Shown here: piece after piece, positions 8,636 to 19,981 of the stretch
How the letters are laid out: every line of letters starts with the position of its first letter
Position numbering within the stretch: position 1 is the first letter of the stretch
From: Bacillus thermozeamaize
GTDB lineage: Bacteria > Bacillota > Bacilli > ZCTH02-B2
DNA: 50,257 nt
Direction: 5' to 3'
Assembly: GCA_002159075.1 (NCBI GenBank)
Contig: LZRT01000113.1
Coordinates: forward strand, 1 to 50,257
Notes under the pieces: generated by a model
What the model was told of the DNA's origin: nothing
The model's input: only the letters and a program-made list of their open reading frames with translations
Database searches by the model: none
Position numbers and translations under genes: made by a program

Positions 8636-11600
8636 GCATGGTGATGCAGCCGGATGCACAGCAACAAAAACCGGAAACGCCGCAACAAAAACCGTGGAGC
8701 CGCCGGAGTGTGTCAGCTCCTGCTGACCATGCGGCCAGGCAGCGTTACCGGCCAAAGCATGCGATCCGATTCGTCACGGCGGCCAGCCTGTTTGACGGCC
8801 ATGATGCCTCGATCAACATCATGCGCCGCATCCTTCAGGATTCCGGGGCGGAGGTGATCCACCTGGGACACAACCGCTCGGTGGAGGAGATCGTGCGGGC
8901 GGCCATTCAGGAGGATGTCCAGGGAATCGCCGTCTCTTCCTATCAAGGGGGACACATGGAGTTTTTCAAGTACATGTATGACCGCCTGCAGGAGCTGGGG
9001 GCGGGGCACATCAAGATTTTCGGCGGCGGAGGCGGCGTGATTGTCGCGCACGAGATTGCGGAGCTGGAGGCTTACGGGATCGCCAAGATCTTTTCCCCGG
9101 AAGACGGCATGCGCATGGGCCTTGAGGGAATGATCGACTACATGCTGCAGCAGACCGACTTCCCCACGCCGGGGGTCACGGAGGAGGAGCTGGAACGGCT
9201 GGATACGGAGCAGACGCTGACGATCGCCCGGCTGATCACCTTGGCGGAGGAGGCGGCTGCGGGACAGGAGATCAAGGTAGGGGAACAGGCCGTTTCATGG
9301 CCCGATCTGCTTGCCCGCCTGCAGCAAAAGAGAATGGGCAAGGCCCCTGTGATCGGGCTGACCGGAACGGGAGGGGCGGGCAAGAGTTCGCTGACGGACG
9401 AGCTGGTGCGCCGCTTCCTGTACGACTTTCCGGAGAAGAAGGTGGCCATCCTTTCCGTCGATCCTTCGAAGCAACGCACCGGGGGGGCCCTTTTGGGCGA
9501 TCGCATCCGGATGAATGCGATTCACCACCCCAATGTCTACATGCGCAGTCTGGCCACGCGGCGGGCCGGGGTGGAGGTCAGCGATGCGCTGCAAGATGCG
9601 CTTAAAATCGTCCAGGCGGCCGGCTTTGACCTGATCCTGCTGGAAACCAGCGGCATCGGGCAGGCAGACTCGCGGGTGGTGCAGCTGGCCGACCGTTCCG
9701 TCTATGTGATGACCAGCGAATATGGCGCCGCCTCGCAGCTGGAAAAAATCGAGATGCTGGATTATGCCGACCTGGTGGCGATCAACAAGTTTGACCGGCG
9801 CGGGGCCGAAGACGCCCTGCGGGATGTGCGCAAGCAATACCGGCGCAACCACCGGATTCCCTATGAGGTTCCGGACGAAGCCTTGCCGGTCTACGGGACG
9901 ATTGCCAGCCAGTTCAACGATCCCGGCACCACCCGTTTCTATCATGCGCTGCTGGCGGAGCTGGAAGAGCTGACCGGCGAGCGGTGGGAGTCGCGGTTTG
10001 CGGCGGTGAGTTCGCCGGTTGGCCGGATGACCATCATTCCGCCTGAACGGCAGAATTACCTCAGCGAAATCGTGCAAACCTTGAAACAGGAGAAAAAATT
10101 TGTGGAAGAGCAGGTGGCCATCGCCCGCCAGTTGTACCAGCTCCATGGCAGCTTGCAGGCGCTGGAGGAACAGGCGGAGCAGGCGGTCCAGGCGGAACTG
10201 TCAGACGTGCCTGCGGAAGGCGCGGGAGAAGATGCGGCAGACGTGCAGAAGGCGTTGCAGCTGATCCGGCGGCGCATCCAGCAGCTGGAGGCCCAGCTTC
10301 ATCCCGAATGCCGGCGCATTCTCGAGGAGTGGCCCCGCATCAAGGCGCAGTACCAGCAGGACGAGCTGGTCACCGTCGTGCGCGGCAAAGAGCGCCGTCA
10401 GCCCCTGTACACGGTTTCGCTTGCGGGAACGCGGATTCCCCGCGTCGCCCTGCCGAAATTCGAGGATTGGGGGGAGATCCTGCGCTGGTGCCTGAAGGAG
10501 AACCTGCCTGGATACTATCCCTATACGGCCGGCGTTTTTCCGCTGAAGCGCACCGACGAGGAACCGCGGCGGATGTTTGCCGGCGAAGGGACGCCGGAGC
10601 GGACCAACAAGCGCTTCCACTTCCTCTCCAAAGACGATCCGGCCAAGCGGCTCAGTACCGCTTTCGATTCGGTGACGTTGTACGGGGAGGATCCCGACTG
10701 GCGGCCCGACATTTTCGGCAAGGTGGGGGAAAGCGGGGTCAGCGTCTGCACGCTGGAGGACATGAAGCGGCTGTATGACGGGTTTGACCTCTGCGATCCG
10801 ATGACCAGCGTCTCGATGACCATCAACGGTCCGGCGCCGATCATCCTGGCAATGTTCCTGAACACGGCGATTGACCAGCAGGTGGAGAAGTTCGTCCGCG
10901 AGCACGGCAGACAGCCGAACCAAGAGGAATACGAACGGATCAAGGCGTACACCCTGCAAAACGTCCGGGGCACCGTGCAGGCCGATATCCTGAAAGAGGA
11001 TCAAGGACAAAACACCTGCATTTTCTCCATTGACTTCGCCCTGAAGCTGATGGGCGACATCCAGGAGTACTTCATCCAGAACAAGGTCCGGAACTACTAC
11101 TCGGTGAGCATCAGCGGCTACCATATTGCGGAAGCCGGGGCCAATCCCATCACCCAGCTGGCTTTCACCCTGGCCAACGGCTTCACCTATGTGGAGTATT
11201 ACCTCAGCCGCGGGATGAAGGTGGACGACTTTGCACCCAACCTTTCCTTCTTCTTCAGCAACGGCCTGGATCCGGAGTACAGCGTGATCGGGCGGGTGGC
11301 GCGGCGCATCTGGGCCAAGGTGATGAAACATCATTATGGCGCCAACGAACGCAGCCAGAAGCTGAAGTATCACATCCAGACCTCGGGCCGTTCGCTGCAC
11401 GCCCAGGAGATGGCCTTCAACGACATCCGCACCACGCTGCAGGCGCTGATGGCCATCTACGACAACTGCAACTCGCTGCACACCAACGCCTATGACGAGG
11501 CGCTGACGACGCCGACAGAAGAGTCGGTGCGCCGGGCGATGGCCATCCAGATGATCATCAACCGGGAATTGGGACTGGCCAAGAATGAGAATCCGCTGCA

Positions 11601-12069
11601 AGGTTCCTTTATCATCGAGGAGCTGACCGACCTGGTGGAAGAGGCGGTGCTGGCGGAGTTTCAGCGCCTCAGCGACCGGGGCGGCGTGCTGGGGGCGATG
11701 GAGACCCAGTACCAGCGAGGCAAGATTCAGGAGGAGTCGATGCTGTATGAGCGCAAAAAACACTCCGGCGAGCTGCCGATCATCGGCGTCAACACCTTCC
11801 TGAACCCCAACCCGGAAGCGGAGGAGAAAAAGCCGCCCAAGCTGGTCCGGGCCACGCGCGAGGAGAAGGAGCTGCAGATCCGGCGGCTGAAAGCTTTCCA
11901 GGAGGCGCACCGCGAAGAGGCGGAAAAAGCGCTCCGGCGGCTGCAGGAGGTGGCGCTTGCAGGAGGCAACATCTTCGCCGAACTGATGGAGACGGTCCGC
12001 TGCGCCAGCCTCGGGCAAATCACCCGCGCCCTTTATGAAGTGGGCGGGCAGTACCGGCGCAACATGTGA
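8632..12069 (+). CDS. icmF: Fused isobutyryl-CoA mutase IcmF
   Basis: This 1145-residue adenosylcobalamin enzyme interconverts isobutyryl-CoA and n-butyryl-CoA. Domains run in IcmF order. The B12-binding domain has [13 protein letters not shown], with the cobalt-ligand His near residue 57. A MeaB-like G-domain follows, with [12 protein letters not shown] near 242-253 and [12 protein letters not shown]. After a Gln/Glu-rich linker at about 480-570 comes the TIM-barrel mutase domain, from about 590. [10 protein letters not shown] with Phe near 636 marks the IcmF rather than the methylmalonyl-CoA mutase substrate pocket. The GTG start overlaps the tetR stop (GTGA); an ATG two codons later is also possible. 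It is slightly longer than usual because of a ~40-residue Gln-rich N-terminus and C-terminal charged helices. Confidence 0.93.
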   Translation: MSMVMQPDAQQQKPETPQQKPWSRRSVSAPADHAARQRYRPKHAIRFVTAASLFDGHDASINIMRRILQDSGAEVIHLGHNRSVEEIVRAAIQEDVQGIAVSSYQGGHMEFFKYMYDRLQELGAGHIKIFGGGGGVIVAHEIAELEAYGIAKIFSPEDGMRMGLEGMIDYMLQQTDFPTPGVTEEELERLDTEQTLTIARLITLAEEAAAGQEIKVGEQAVSWPDLLARLQQKRMGKAPVIGLTGTGGAGKSSLTDELVRRFLYDFPEKKVAILSVDPSKQRTGGALLGDRIRMNAIHHPNVYMRSLATRRAGVEVSDALQDALKIVQAAGFDLILLETSGIGQADSRVVQLADRSVYVMTSEYGAASQLEKIEMLDYADLVAINKFDRRGAEDALRDVRKQYRRNHRIPYEVPDEALPVYGTIASQFNDPGTTRFYHALLAELEELTGERWESRFAAVSSPVGRMTIIPPERQNYLSEIVQTLKQEKKFVEEQVAIARQLYQLHGSLQALEEQAEQAVQAELSDVPAEGAGEDAADVQKALQLIRRRIQQLEAQLHPECRRILEEWPRIKAQYQQDELVTVVRGKERRQPLYTVSLAGTRIPRVALPKFEDWGEILRWCLKENLPGYYPYTAGVFPLKRTDEEPRRMFAGEGTPERTNKRFHFLSKDDPAKRLSTAFDSVTLYGEDPDWRPDIFGKVGESGVSVCTLEDMKRLYDGFDLCDPMTSVSMTINGPAPIILAMFLNTAIDQQVEKFVREHGRQPNQEEYERIKAYTLQNVRGTVQADILKEDQGQNTCIFSIDFALKLMGDIQEYFIQNKVRNYYSVSISGYHIAEAGANPITQLAFTLANGFTYVEYYLSRGMKVDDFAPNLSFFFSNGLDPEYSVIGRVARRIWAKVMKHHYGANERSQKLKYHIQTSGRSLHAQEMAFNDIRTTLQALMAIYDNCNSLHTNAYDEALTTPTEESVRRAMAIQMIINRELGLAKNENPLQGSFIIEELTDLVEEAVLAEFQRLSDRGGVLGAMETQYQRGKIQEESMLYERKKHSGELPIIGVNTFLNPNPEAEEKKPPKLVRATREEKELQIRRLKAFQEAHREEAEKALRRLQEVALAGGNIFAELMETVRCASLGQITRALYEVGGQYRRNM

Positions 12070-12096
12070 GACGGCGAAACGGGCAAGAAAACGGAG

Positions 12097-12144
12097 GGGC
12101 TGTCCGAAGGAGCCCGGTGACGGCTCCTGGACAGCCCTTTTTTG
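12097..12144 (+). terminator. Terminator of the beta-oxidation/icmF operon
   Basis: GGGCTGTCC (12097-12105) pairs with GGACAGCCC (12129-12137), and the inner GGAGCC pairs with GGCTCC, followed by TTTTTT. It ends the icmF transcript. The opposite strand has a weaker TTTTCTT after the same hairpin, so it may also stop the convergent acyl-CoA ligase transcript. Confidence 0.93.
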
Positions 12145-12145
12145 C

Positions 12146-12235
12146 GGTTCCAGTGATTTTGGTTCCAGTGATTTTGGTTCCAGTGATTTTGGTTCCAGTG
12201 ATTTTGGTTCCAGTGATTTTGGTTCCAGTGATTTT
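12146..12235. repeat. Six perfect tandem copies of a 15-bp unit
   Basis: The unit GGTTCCAGTGATTTT occurs six times head to tail without a single change. Degenerate relatives follow at about 12236-12285 (CCCTTTCAAGTGAATTTT, CCTTTCAAGCGATGG). It sits between the icmF terminator and the 3' end of the convergent acyl-CoA ligase gene. Because 15 is divisible by 3, both strands stay open across it (one minus-strand frame reads repeated ITGTK). That frame has no ribosome binding site, and I regard it as noncoding. Confidence 0.95.
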
Positions 12236-12299
12236 CCCTTTCAAGTGAATTTTTCCGTTGCGAGAGATTTTTCCTTTCAAGCGATGGCGTTCTCGCCCC

Positions 12300-14045
12300 T
12301 CACGCGCTTTCTTCTTCCTCGGAGGAGGCAGGGGAGGGGCTTTGTCGCAGCTTTTCCCGGGCCATCTCTTCCAGACGGAACTTTTGGATCTTGCCCGTGC
12401 CCGTCATCGGCCAGCTTCCCGGTTCGACAAACCAGACGTGGCGGGGGACCTTGAACTTTGCCAAATGGTCTTGGCACCACTGAATGATCTCCCGCCGGGT
12501 GCACGATGCGCCGGGCTTGAGCTCGATGAAGGCCGCTCCGGTTTCCGTCGTCAAGGGATCGGGCACGCCGACCACGTAGGCCTGGCTGACGGCGGGATGA
12601 CGCGAAATGACCTCCTCCACTTCTTTCTGGGAGACGTTCTCGCCGGAGACTTTGTAGATTTCCTTGCTGCGGCCGAGAAACTCGATATATCCTTTTTCGT
12701 CGATCCGCCCGAGGTCCCCGGTGCGGAACCAGCCGTCCTTGTCGATGGCCGCGGCGGTCTCTTCCGGTTTCTTATAGTAGCCGCGGGTGACGGTGTTTCC
12801 CCGCACCGTCAATTCGCCGACGGAACCCTCCGGCAGATCCTCGCCGGTTTCGGGATCGACCACCTTGTATTGGACGTTGGCGCCCCCGAACTCGGGCAGG
12901 CCGGAGGCACCGGCCGGTTTGATGCGGCCGACCCGCGTGGCGATGACCTCGATGGGATCGCCCACTTCGGTGTGTACCGTGGAGGCCGTCGCCTCGGTGC
13001 CGCCGTAGCCCGTGCAGATTTCCTTGACGCCCAGCTCCTGGACGGTTCGCTCCCAAATCGGCACCGGTGCCGGTGCGGCGGCACACATCAGCGCATGCAG
13101 CGAACTCAGATCGTACCGGTTCCGTTCCGGGTGGTTGAGGATGGCCACGAGCATCGACGGGACGCAGAGGAAATCGGTGGCGCGATGCCGTTCGATCAAG
13201 GCAAGGGTTTCCCGGGGATGGAACTGGGACGTGAAGATCACGGCGCCGCCCACGAAAGAGACGGCAAGCAGGCCTTCGACGTAGGCGAAAACGTGATAAA
13301 ACGGCAGCGGTGTGAACACCCGCCGCCCGTCTTCAAATGCCCGGCTGAGCGCCGTGCTGAAGGCGCAGCGCAAAAACATGTCGTGGGTCAGCATGACGCC
13401 CTTCGGAAGCCCCGTGGTCCCGGACGTATAGATGATATCGCTCACCTCATCCGGGTATTCTGACGCGCGCATCCGCTGTTCCAGCTCCTCATCGTCCACC
13501 TGGGACGCCATTTCGAGAAAGGCGTTCCAAGTGAGAAAGCGCGGCTCGGGTGACTCGCCGGACGTTTGGATGCACACCGCTCCGTTCAGGGTGAAACCCT
13601 CTTCCTGCTCCATGCGCGCAAGCCATCTCGCCGCCATCGCCTCCAGGCGGTTGCCGGCTGCCGTCTGGTGGACGAACAACCAACGGCTGTCGGACTGGCG
13701 CAGCATATACCCCATCTCTTCCTCGCGCAGGAGGGTGTTAAGGGGGACGGCCACGGCCCCCACCAATGCCACGGCCAATTTGAGAAACACATATTCCGGC
13801 TCGTTGGCCAGCCAAATGGCCACGTGGTCACGCCGCCGGACGCCCAAGGACAGCAGTGCCTTGGCTGCGGTCCAGCACCGCTCCCAGGTTTCCCGATACG
13901 TGTAGATGCGATCGGACGCGATCAAATAGGGTCGCTCCGCAAACTCCCGGCAATGGACGCGAAAATGGGCGCCCAGGGTGCGGCGCGGCCAGGAGGGAAA
14001 GCGCGACGTGAGACGTTGCCGGCGTTCTTCCGGACTTGGTATCAT
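12300..14045 (-). CDS. Acyl-CoA synthetase (AMP-forming, long-chain fatty acid-CoA ligase family)
   Basis: This is a 581-residue adenylate-forming enzyme. DIIYTSGTTGLPKGVMLTH near residues 200-220 is the ATP-binding loop. GYGGTEATAS is the A5 motif, GWFRTGDLGRIDEKGYI the A7 region, and GRSKEIYKVSGENVSQKEVE the hinge. PMTGTGKIQKFRLEE carries the catalytic lysine. The ATG at 14045 follows AAAAGGAGG at nine bases; the open frame extends much further upstream, but across the rpoE promoter and gene. It converges on icmF and is divergent from rpoE. It probably activates fatty acids for the pathway encoded to its left. Short, medium or long chain specificity is undetermined. Confidence 0.88.
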   Translation of the reverse strand: MIPSPEERRQRLTSRFPSWPRRTLGAHFRVHCREFAERPYLIASDRIYTYRETWERCWTAAKALLSLGVRRRDHVAIWLANEPEYVFLKLAVALVGAVAVPLNTLLREEEMGYMLRQSDSRWLFVHQTAAGNRLEAMAARWLARMEQEEGFTLNGAVCIQTSGESPEPRFLTWNAFLEMASQVDDEELEQRMRASEYPDEVSDIIYTSGTTGLPKGVMLTHDMFLRCAFSTALSRAFEDGRRVFTPLPFYHVFAYVEGLLAVSFVGGAVIFTSQFHPRETLALIERHRATDFLCVPSMLVAILNHPERNRYDLSSLHALMCAAAPAPVPIWERTVQELGVKEICTGYGGTEATASTVHTEVGDPIEVIATRVGRIKPAGASGLPEFGGANVQYKVVDPETGEDLPEGSVGELTVRGNTVTRGYYKKPEETAAAIDKDGWFRTGDLGRIDEKGYIEFLGRSKEIYKVSGENVSQKEVEEVISRHPAVSQAYVVGVPDPLTTETGAAFIELKPGASCTRREIIQWCQDHLAKFKVPRHVWFVEPGSWPMTGTGKIQKFRLEEMAREKLRQSPSPASSEEEESA

Positions 14046-14093
14046 GCTCTGCAACCTCCTTTTCCGCAAAAAATTTTCGATATTTTGGTTACA

Positions 14094-14099
14094 ATTATA
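14094..14099 (-). promoter_or_regulatory. Possible -10 box for the acyl-CoA ligase gene
   Basis: TATAAT on the minus strand lies about 50 bases before the ATG. The -35 candidate (CTGGAA, 17 bases upstream) is poor, so only the -10 is supported. Confidence 0.4.
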
Positions 14100-14156
14100 C
14101 ACCGTCAGGAGCATTTTTCCAGCATGAAAAGGCCAAGATAAATAAACAACCGGCAT

Positions 14157-14185
14157 TTGACACCGCCATGCGGCATCAGTACAAT
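14157..14185 (+). promoter_or_regulatory. Sigma-A promoter of rpoE
   Basis: TTGACA (14157-14162), a 17-base spacer, then TACAAT (14180-14185). It is a near-consensus housekeeping promoter in the divergent gap with the acyl-CoA ligase gene, about 55 bases before the rpoE start. Confidence 0.85.
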
Positions 14186-14240
14186 GTGCATGTAAATGGA
14201 GGATAGAGAACGGCTTGAACGTGAAAAGGAAGGTGCATGG

Positions 14241-16423
<2,183 letters not shown>

Positions 16424-16466
16424 ACGCGTTGGAGATGCCCTGGGCTTGAGATGTCCGGAAGGGTCT

Positions 16467-16497
16467 CCCGGAAGGGATCCTTTCCGGGCTTTTTTTG
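16467..16497 (+). terminator. Terminator of pyrG
   Basis: CCCGGAA (16467-16473) pairs with TTCCGGG (16482-16488); a run of T residues follows at 16490-16496. Confidence 0.85.
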
Positions 16498-16543
16498 TCT
16501 CGGCCGGGTCTTTTCCGCGGCGTTTGCAGGAAATATGCAAGAA

Positions 16544-16573
16544 AAAGAGAATTAAGACAAAGAGAATGAAGAT
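16544..16573. repeat. 15-bp tandem duplication upstream of spo0F
   Basis: AAAGAGAATTAAGAC (16544-16558) is followed by AAAGAGAATGAAGAT (16559-16573), with two mismatches. Confidence 0.65.
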
Positions 16574-16653
16574 GCGCGCATCGTCAGGATAGTCATTTTT
16601 GGCGGCGTTTGGTGGAAATACCGGCTGCAATCCGCTGATATGAAGGAGGGTTT

Positions 16654-16670
16654 TGTCGATCGATGTCGAA
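16654..16670 (+). promoter_or_regulatory. Two tandem Spo0A (0A) boxes at the spo0F start
   Basis: TGTCGAT (16654-16660, within TTTTGTCGAT) and TGTCGAA (16664-16670, a perfect 0A box) lie exactly 10 bp apart, one helical turn. They flank the spo0F ATG. B. subtilis spo0F is itself under Spo0A~P control, so this is plausible feedback control. Short motifs can occur by chance, and the binding is inferred. Confidence 0.45.
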
Positions 16671-17058
16671 AAAAATCTTGGTGGTTGACGATCAGTTTGG
16701 CGTGCGGATGTTGCTTCACGAAGTGTTGTCCCTGGATGGGTACCAAACCTACCAGGCGTCCGGCGGCAAGGAAGCCTTGCAACTGTTTGACGAAGTGAAA
16801 CCGGAACTGGTCATCCTGGATATGAAGATGCCGGGGATGAACGGCCTGGATATTCTGCGGTCGATTCGCAAACGTCCGTCCGATGTGCAGGTATTCATGA
16901 TGACAGCATACGGAGAATTGGATATGATAAAAGAGGCGACCCGTTTGGGCGTGAAGACTTATTTTACAAAGCCCTTTGACATCGATAAATTGCGGGAATC
17001 CGTGCGTGAATGGTTTGCCTCAGCACATGCCGCCGAGTCGACACATACTCATGCCTGA
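16663..17058 (+). CDS. spo0F: Sporulation phosphorelay response regulator Spo0F
   Basis: This is a 131-residue single-domain receiver without an output domain. The acidic pair is Asp9-Asp10, the phosphorylation site Asp53 (LVILDMKMPGMNG), the conserved Thr in FMMTAYGE and Lys in TYFTKPFD. Spo0F takes phosphate from sporulation kinases and passes it to Spo0B and then Spo0A. The position between pyrG and fbaA is the same as in B. subtilis, supporting Spo0F over a chemotaxis CheY. AGGAGGG lies 12 bases before the ATG, a rather long spacing, and no better start exists. The C-terminus carries a few extra Ala/His/Thr residues. Confidence 0.93.
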   Translation: MSKKILVVDDQFGVRMLLHEVLSLDGYQTYQASGGKEALQLFDEVKPELVILDMKMPGMNGLDILRSIRKRPSDVQVFMMTAYGELDMIKEATRLGVKTYFTKPFDIDKLRESVREWFASAHAAESTHTHA

Positions 17059-17080
17059 ATGCGGAAAGGAGCGATGAAAC

Positions 17081-17935
17081 ATGCCTTTGGTGCCGATGAC
17101 GGAGTTTTTGCCGCGTGCCAAGGCGGAAGGCTTTGCCGTCGGACAATTCAACATGAACAACCTGGAATTTACGAAAGCCATCACAGAAGCGGCCATGGAG
17201 GAACAATCGCCCTTTATCTTTGGCGTGAGTGAAGGCGCGATCAAATATATGGGGCTGGAGTACGCGGTCGCGATGGCCCGCGTGGCTGCCGAAGAATCCG
17301 GCCTGCCGATAGCCCTGCACCTGGATCACGGCAGCAGTTTTGAGATCGTCATGAAGTGCATTCGGGCCGGCTTTACTTCCGTGATGTTTGACGGTTCGCA
17401 CCTGCCCCTGGAGGAAAATATCCGGCTCACCAAAAAAGTGGTGGAGGCAGCCCATGCGGTAGGGGTCTCGGTGGAAGGCGAGCTGGGGACGATTGGCGGC
17501 GTCGAGGATGATTTGTCCGTCGATGAGGAAGACGCGATGCTGGCCAAACCCGAGGAAGCGATTCGCTTCTGGCGGGAGACGGGCGTGGACTGCCTGGCGA
17601 TTGCGGTCGGCACGGCCCACGGGATGTACAAGGGTGAGCCGCGCATCCGGTATGAAATCATTCAGGAGGTAGCCTCCCAAATTGATGTGCCGATCGTGTT
17701 GCATGGCGGTTCCGGCGTTCCGGATGAGGCCATTCGCCGTTCGATTGCGCTGGGCGTGGGCAAGATCAACGTCAACACGGAGAACCAGGTGGCGATGACG
17801 AAGACGATCCGGGAGATTTTTGCCCGGGATGAGAAGGTCTACGACCCGCGCAAGTACCTGGGACCGGCCAAGGAGGCCATGAAAGAAGTGGTCCGCAGCA
17901 AGATCCGCCTGTTCGGCTCCAATGGCAAGGCTTAG
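17081..17935 (+). CDS. fbaA: Class II fructose-bisphosphate aldolase
   Basis: This is a 284-residue zinc-dependent aldolase of glycolysis and gluconeogenesis (fructose 1,6-bisphosphate to DHAP and glyceraldehyde 3-phosphate). LHLDHGSSFE holds the catalytic aspartate and zinc histidine. GELGTIGGVEDD, AVGTAHGMYKGEP and VLHGGSGVPDEAI carry further zinc and phosphate contacts. AAAGGAG lies 11 bases upstream. It follows spo0F by 22 bases and precedes the transaldolase-like gene by 35, so the three may be cotranscribed, as in Bacillus. Confidence 0.95.
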   Translation: MPLVPMTEFLPRAKAEGFAVGQFNMNNLEFTKAITEAAMEEQSPFIFGVSEGAIKYMGLEYAVAMARVAAEESGLPIALHLDHGSSFEIVMKCIRAGFTSVMFDGSHLPLEENIRLTKKVVEAAHAVGVSVEGELGTIGGVEDDLSVDEEDAMLAKPEEAIRFWRETGVDCLAIAVGTAHGMYKGEPRIRYEIIQEVASQIDVPIVLHGGSGVPDEAIRRSIALGVGKINVNTENQVAMTKTIREIFARDEKVYDPRKYLGPAKEAMKEVVRSKIRLFGSNGKA

Positions 17936-17970
17936 AATAACCATGCACCTAAAGGAGTGGCTGCAAGCCG

Positions 17971-18618
17971 ATGAAATTTTACATTGACACCGCCAACGTC
18001 GAGGAAATTCGCGAAGCGTATGAAATGGGGATTCTCTCTGGCGTGACCACCAACCCATCCCTGGTCGCCAAAGAGGGCCGCAACTTTATCGAGACCCTGA
18101 AGGAGATCGCCGACATTGTGGATGCGCCGATCAGCGCGGAAGTGGTCAGCACGCAGGCGCAGGAAATGGTGGCCGAAGCGGAGCCGTTGGCCGCCCTGTC
18201 GAAGAACATCGTCATCAAAATTCCGATGACGGGTGAGGGGCTGAAGGCGGTCAAGATGCTGTCGAAGAAAAAAATCCGCACCAATGTGACGCTGATCTTT
18301 TCGGCCAACCAGGCGCTGATGGCGGCGCGCGCCGGTGCGAGTTACGTCTCGCCGTTTATCGGCAGGCTGGATGATATCGGTTACGACGGCCTGCAATTGA
18401 TTCGGGACATCGCGGAGATCTTCGAGTTGCACCGGATCGAGACCGAGATCATTGCAGCCAGCATCCGCCATCCGATCCATGTGACGGAGGCGGCTCGGGC
18501 CGGGGCACATATTGCCACGATTCCCTATCATGTGATCCGGCAAATGCTTCACCACCCCCTGACGGAACAGGGGATTGCACGGTTTTTGGCCGATTGGGAG
18601 AAGGTCCCCAAACCTTGA
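17971..18618 (+). CDS. fsa: Fructose-6-phosphate aldolase / small transaldolase (YwjH type)
   Basis: This is a 215-residue TIM-barrel protein of the short TalC/MipB/Fsa family. It begins [20 protein letters not shown], with [13 protein letters not shown]. The Schiff-base lysine is at about residue 83 in [15 protein letters not shown]. The C-terminus has [20 protein letters not shown]. The family contains true transaldolases and fructose-6-phosphate aldolases, which sequence alone does not separate safely. The Bacillus counterpart in this position (YwjH) has been described as transaldolase-like. AAAGGAG is about 13 bases before the ATG. Confidence 0.9.
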   Translation: MKFYIDTANVEEIREAYEMGILSGVTTNPSLVAKEGRNFIETLKEIADIVDAPISAEVVSTQAQEMVAEAEPLAALSKNIVIKIPMTGEGLKAVKMLSKKKIRTNVTLIFSANQALMAARAGASYVSPFIGRLDDIGYDGLQLIRDIAEIFELHRIETEIIAASIRHPIHVTEAARAGAHIATIPYHVIRQMLHHPLTEQGIARFLADWEKVPKP

Positions 18619-18636
18619 TGCGGGGAGGGGCATCGA

Positions 18637-19917
18637 ATGGATCGACTGGTCATCCGCGGCGGGGTGCCCCTGAAGGGCAGCATTTCGATCAGTGGTTCCA
18701 AAAACAGCGCGGTTGCGTTGATGCCGGCCGCGCTTTTGGCTGATTCTCCGGTGATCTTGGATCAGGTGCCGCAGATTCAGGATGTTCACACGTACCGGCT
18801 GTTGCTGGAGAATCTGGGGGCACGGGTGGAAAGGACGGGCAGCATGCTGCAGATCGATCCTTCCAAGCTGGGGAATCAGCCGCTGCCGAATGGGTTGGTC
18901 AAGCGGCTGCGCGCTTCCTATTACCTGATGGGGGTGCTGCTGGCTCGTTTCGGCGAGGCGATCGTGGGCCTTCCGGGCGGCTGCGCGCTCGGTCCGCGCC
19001 CCATCGACCAGCACATCAAGGGCTTTCAGGCGCTGGGCGCAGAGGTGGCTTTCGATGACGGGTGCCTGCGCTTGGTAGGCAAACGGCTGACCGGCACGCG
19101 CATCTACCTGGACGTCGTCAGCGTCGGAGCCACGATCAACCTGATGCTGGCCGCCGTGCTGGCCAAAGGGACGACGATTCTGGAACATGCGGCCAAGGAA
19201 CCCGAAGTGGTGGATCTGGCCACCTTGCTGAACGCCATGGGGGCCCGGATTACGGGAGCCGGCACCGATGTGATCAAAATCGAAGGTGTCAAATACTTGA
19301 AGGGCTGCCGCCATGACGTGATCCCGGATCGCGTCGAGGCGGGGACCTATCTGATTGCCGCCGCTGCCACGGGTGGCGAGGTCTGCCTGGAGAACATCAT
19401 CCCGGAACACCTGGATGCCGTTTTGGCCAAACTGCGCGAAATGGGGGCGCAGGTGGAGTGGGACGCCGAACGCGTGCAACTGGTTGCCAGCGGGCGGACG
19501 CTTCGCCAGGTGGATGTGAAGACGCTTCCATATCCGGGATTTCCCACAGACCTGCAGCAGCCTTTTACCGTCCTGCTGACGCAGGCGGAAGGCATCAGCA
19601 TGGTCACCGACAACATTTTCGCTTCGCGGTTCAAGCATGTGGAGGAGTTGCTTCGCATGGGCGCCTCGATTCAAATCGAGGGCCGGACGGCAGTGGTCAG
19701 GGGCCGGACGCCGCTCACAGGGACGCGGGTTCAGGCAAGCGATCTGCGCGCCGGGGCGGCCATGGTGATTGCCGGCCTGGTGGCAGAGGGTGTGACCGAA
19801 GTGGCCAATCCCGGCCATCTGGATCGTGGCTATGAGCGGCTGGAACAGAAATTCGCTGCCCTGGGCGCGGACATGCGGCGCCTGAGGAGCCAGTCCGCTG
19901 ATGGCGAGGATAGCTAG
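18637..19917 (+). CDS. murA: UDP-N-acetylglucosamine 1-carboxyvinyltransferase
   Basis: This is a 426-residue enolpyruvyl transferase, the first committed step of peptidoglycan synthesis. The N-terminus has [20 protein letters not shown], with the conserved Lys-Asn. The catalytic Cys116 sits in [15 protein letters not shown], the residue alkylated by fosfomycin. FPTDLQQPF and [18 protein letters not shown] are later signatures. Location between the fsa-like gene and glpX corresponds to murAB (murZ) of B. subtilis, the second of its two MurA paralogues. GGGGAGGGG precedes the start. Confidence 0.94.
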   Translation: MDRLVIRGGVPLKGSISISGSKNSAVALMPAALLADSPVILDQVPQIQDVHTYRLLLENLGARVERTGSMLQIDPSKLGNQPLPNGLVKRLRASYYLMGVLLARFGEAIVGLPGGCALGPRPIDQHIKGFQALGAEVAFDDGCLRLVGKRLTGTRIYLDVVSVGATINLMLAAVLAKGTTILEHAAKEPEVVDLATLLNAMGARITGAGTDVIKIEGVKYLKGCRHDVIPDRVEAGTYLIAAAATGGEVCLENIIPEHLDAVLAKLREMGAQVEWDAERVQLVASGRTLRQVDVKTLPYPGFPTDLQQPFTVLLTQAEGISMVTDNIFASRFKHVEELLRMGASIQIEGRTAVVRGRTPLTGTRVQASDLRAGAAMVIAGLVAEGVTEVANPGHLDRGYERLEQKFAALGADMRRLRSQSADGEDS

Positions 19918-19981
19918 TTGCTAGAGTTGCGAGGATCGGAAGACGTGATGACAGCTGCTCGCTTCTGGAGGTGCGCGGAGG

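Noticed and set aside
12020-12280. Minus-strand frame with repeated ITGTK units as a repeat protein
   Set aside because: It exists only because 15-bp DNA repeats keep any frame open. It has no good ribosome binding site and overlaps the icmF terminator and gene end.
16584-16619. Sigma-H promoter for spo0F (AGGATAG ... GGAAAT)
   Set aside because: The two motifs are about 29 bases apart start to start, whereas sigma-H promoters need about 21.
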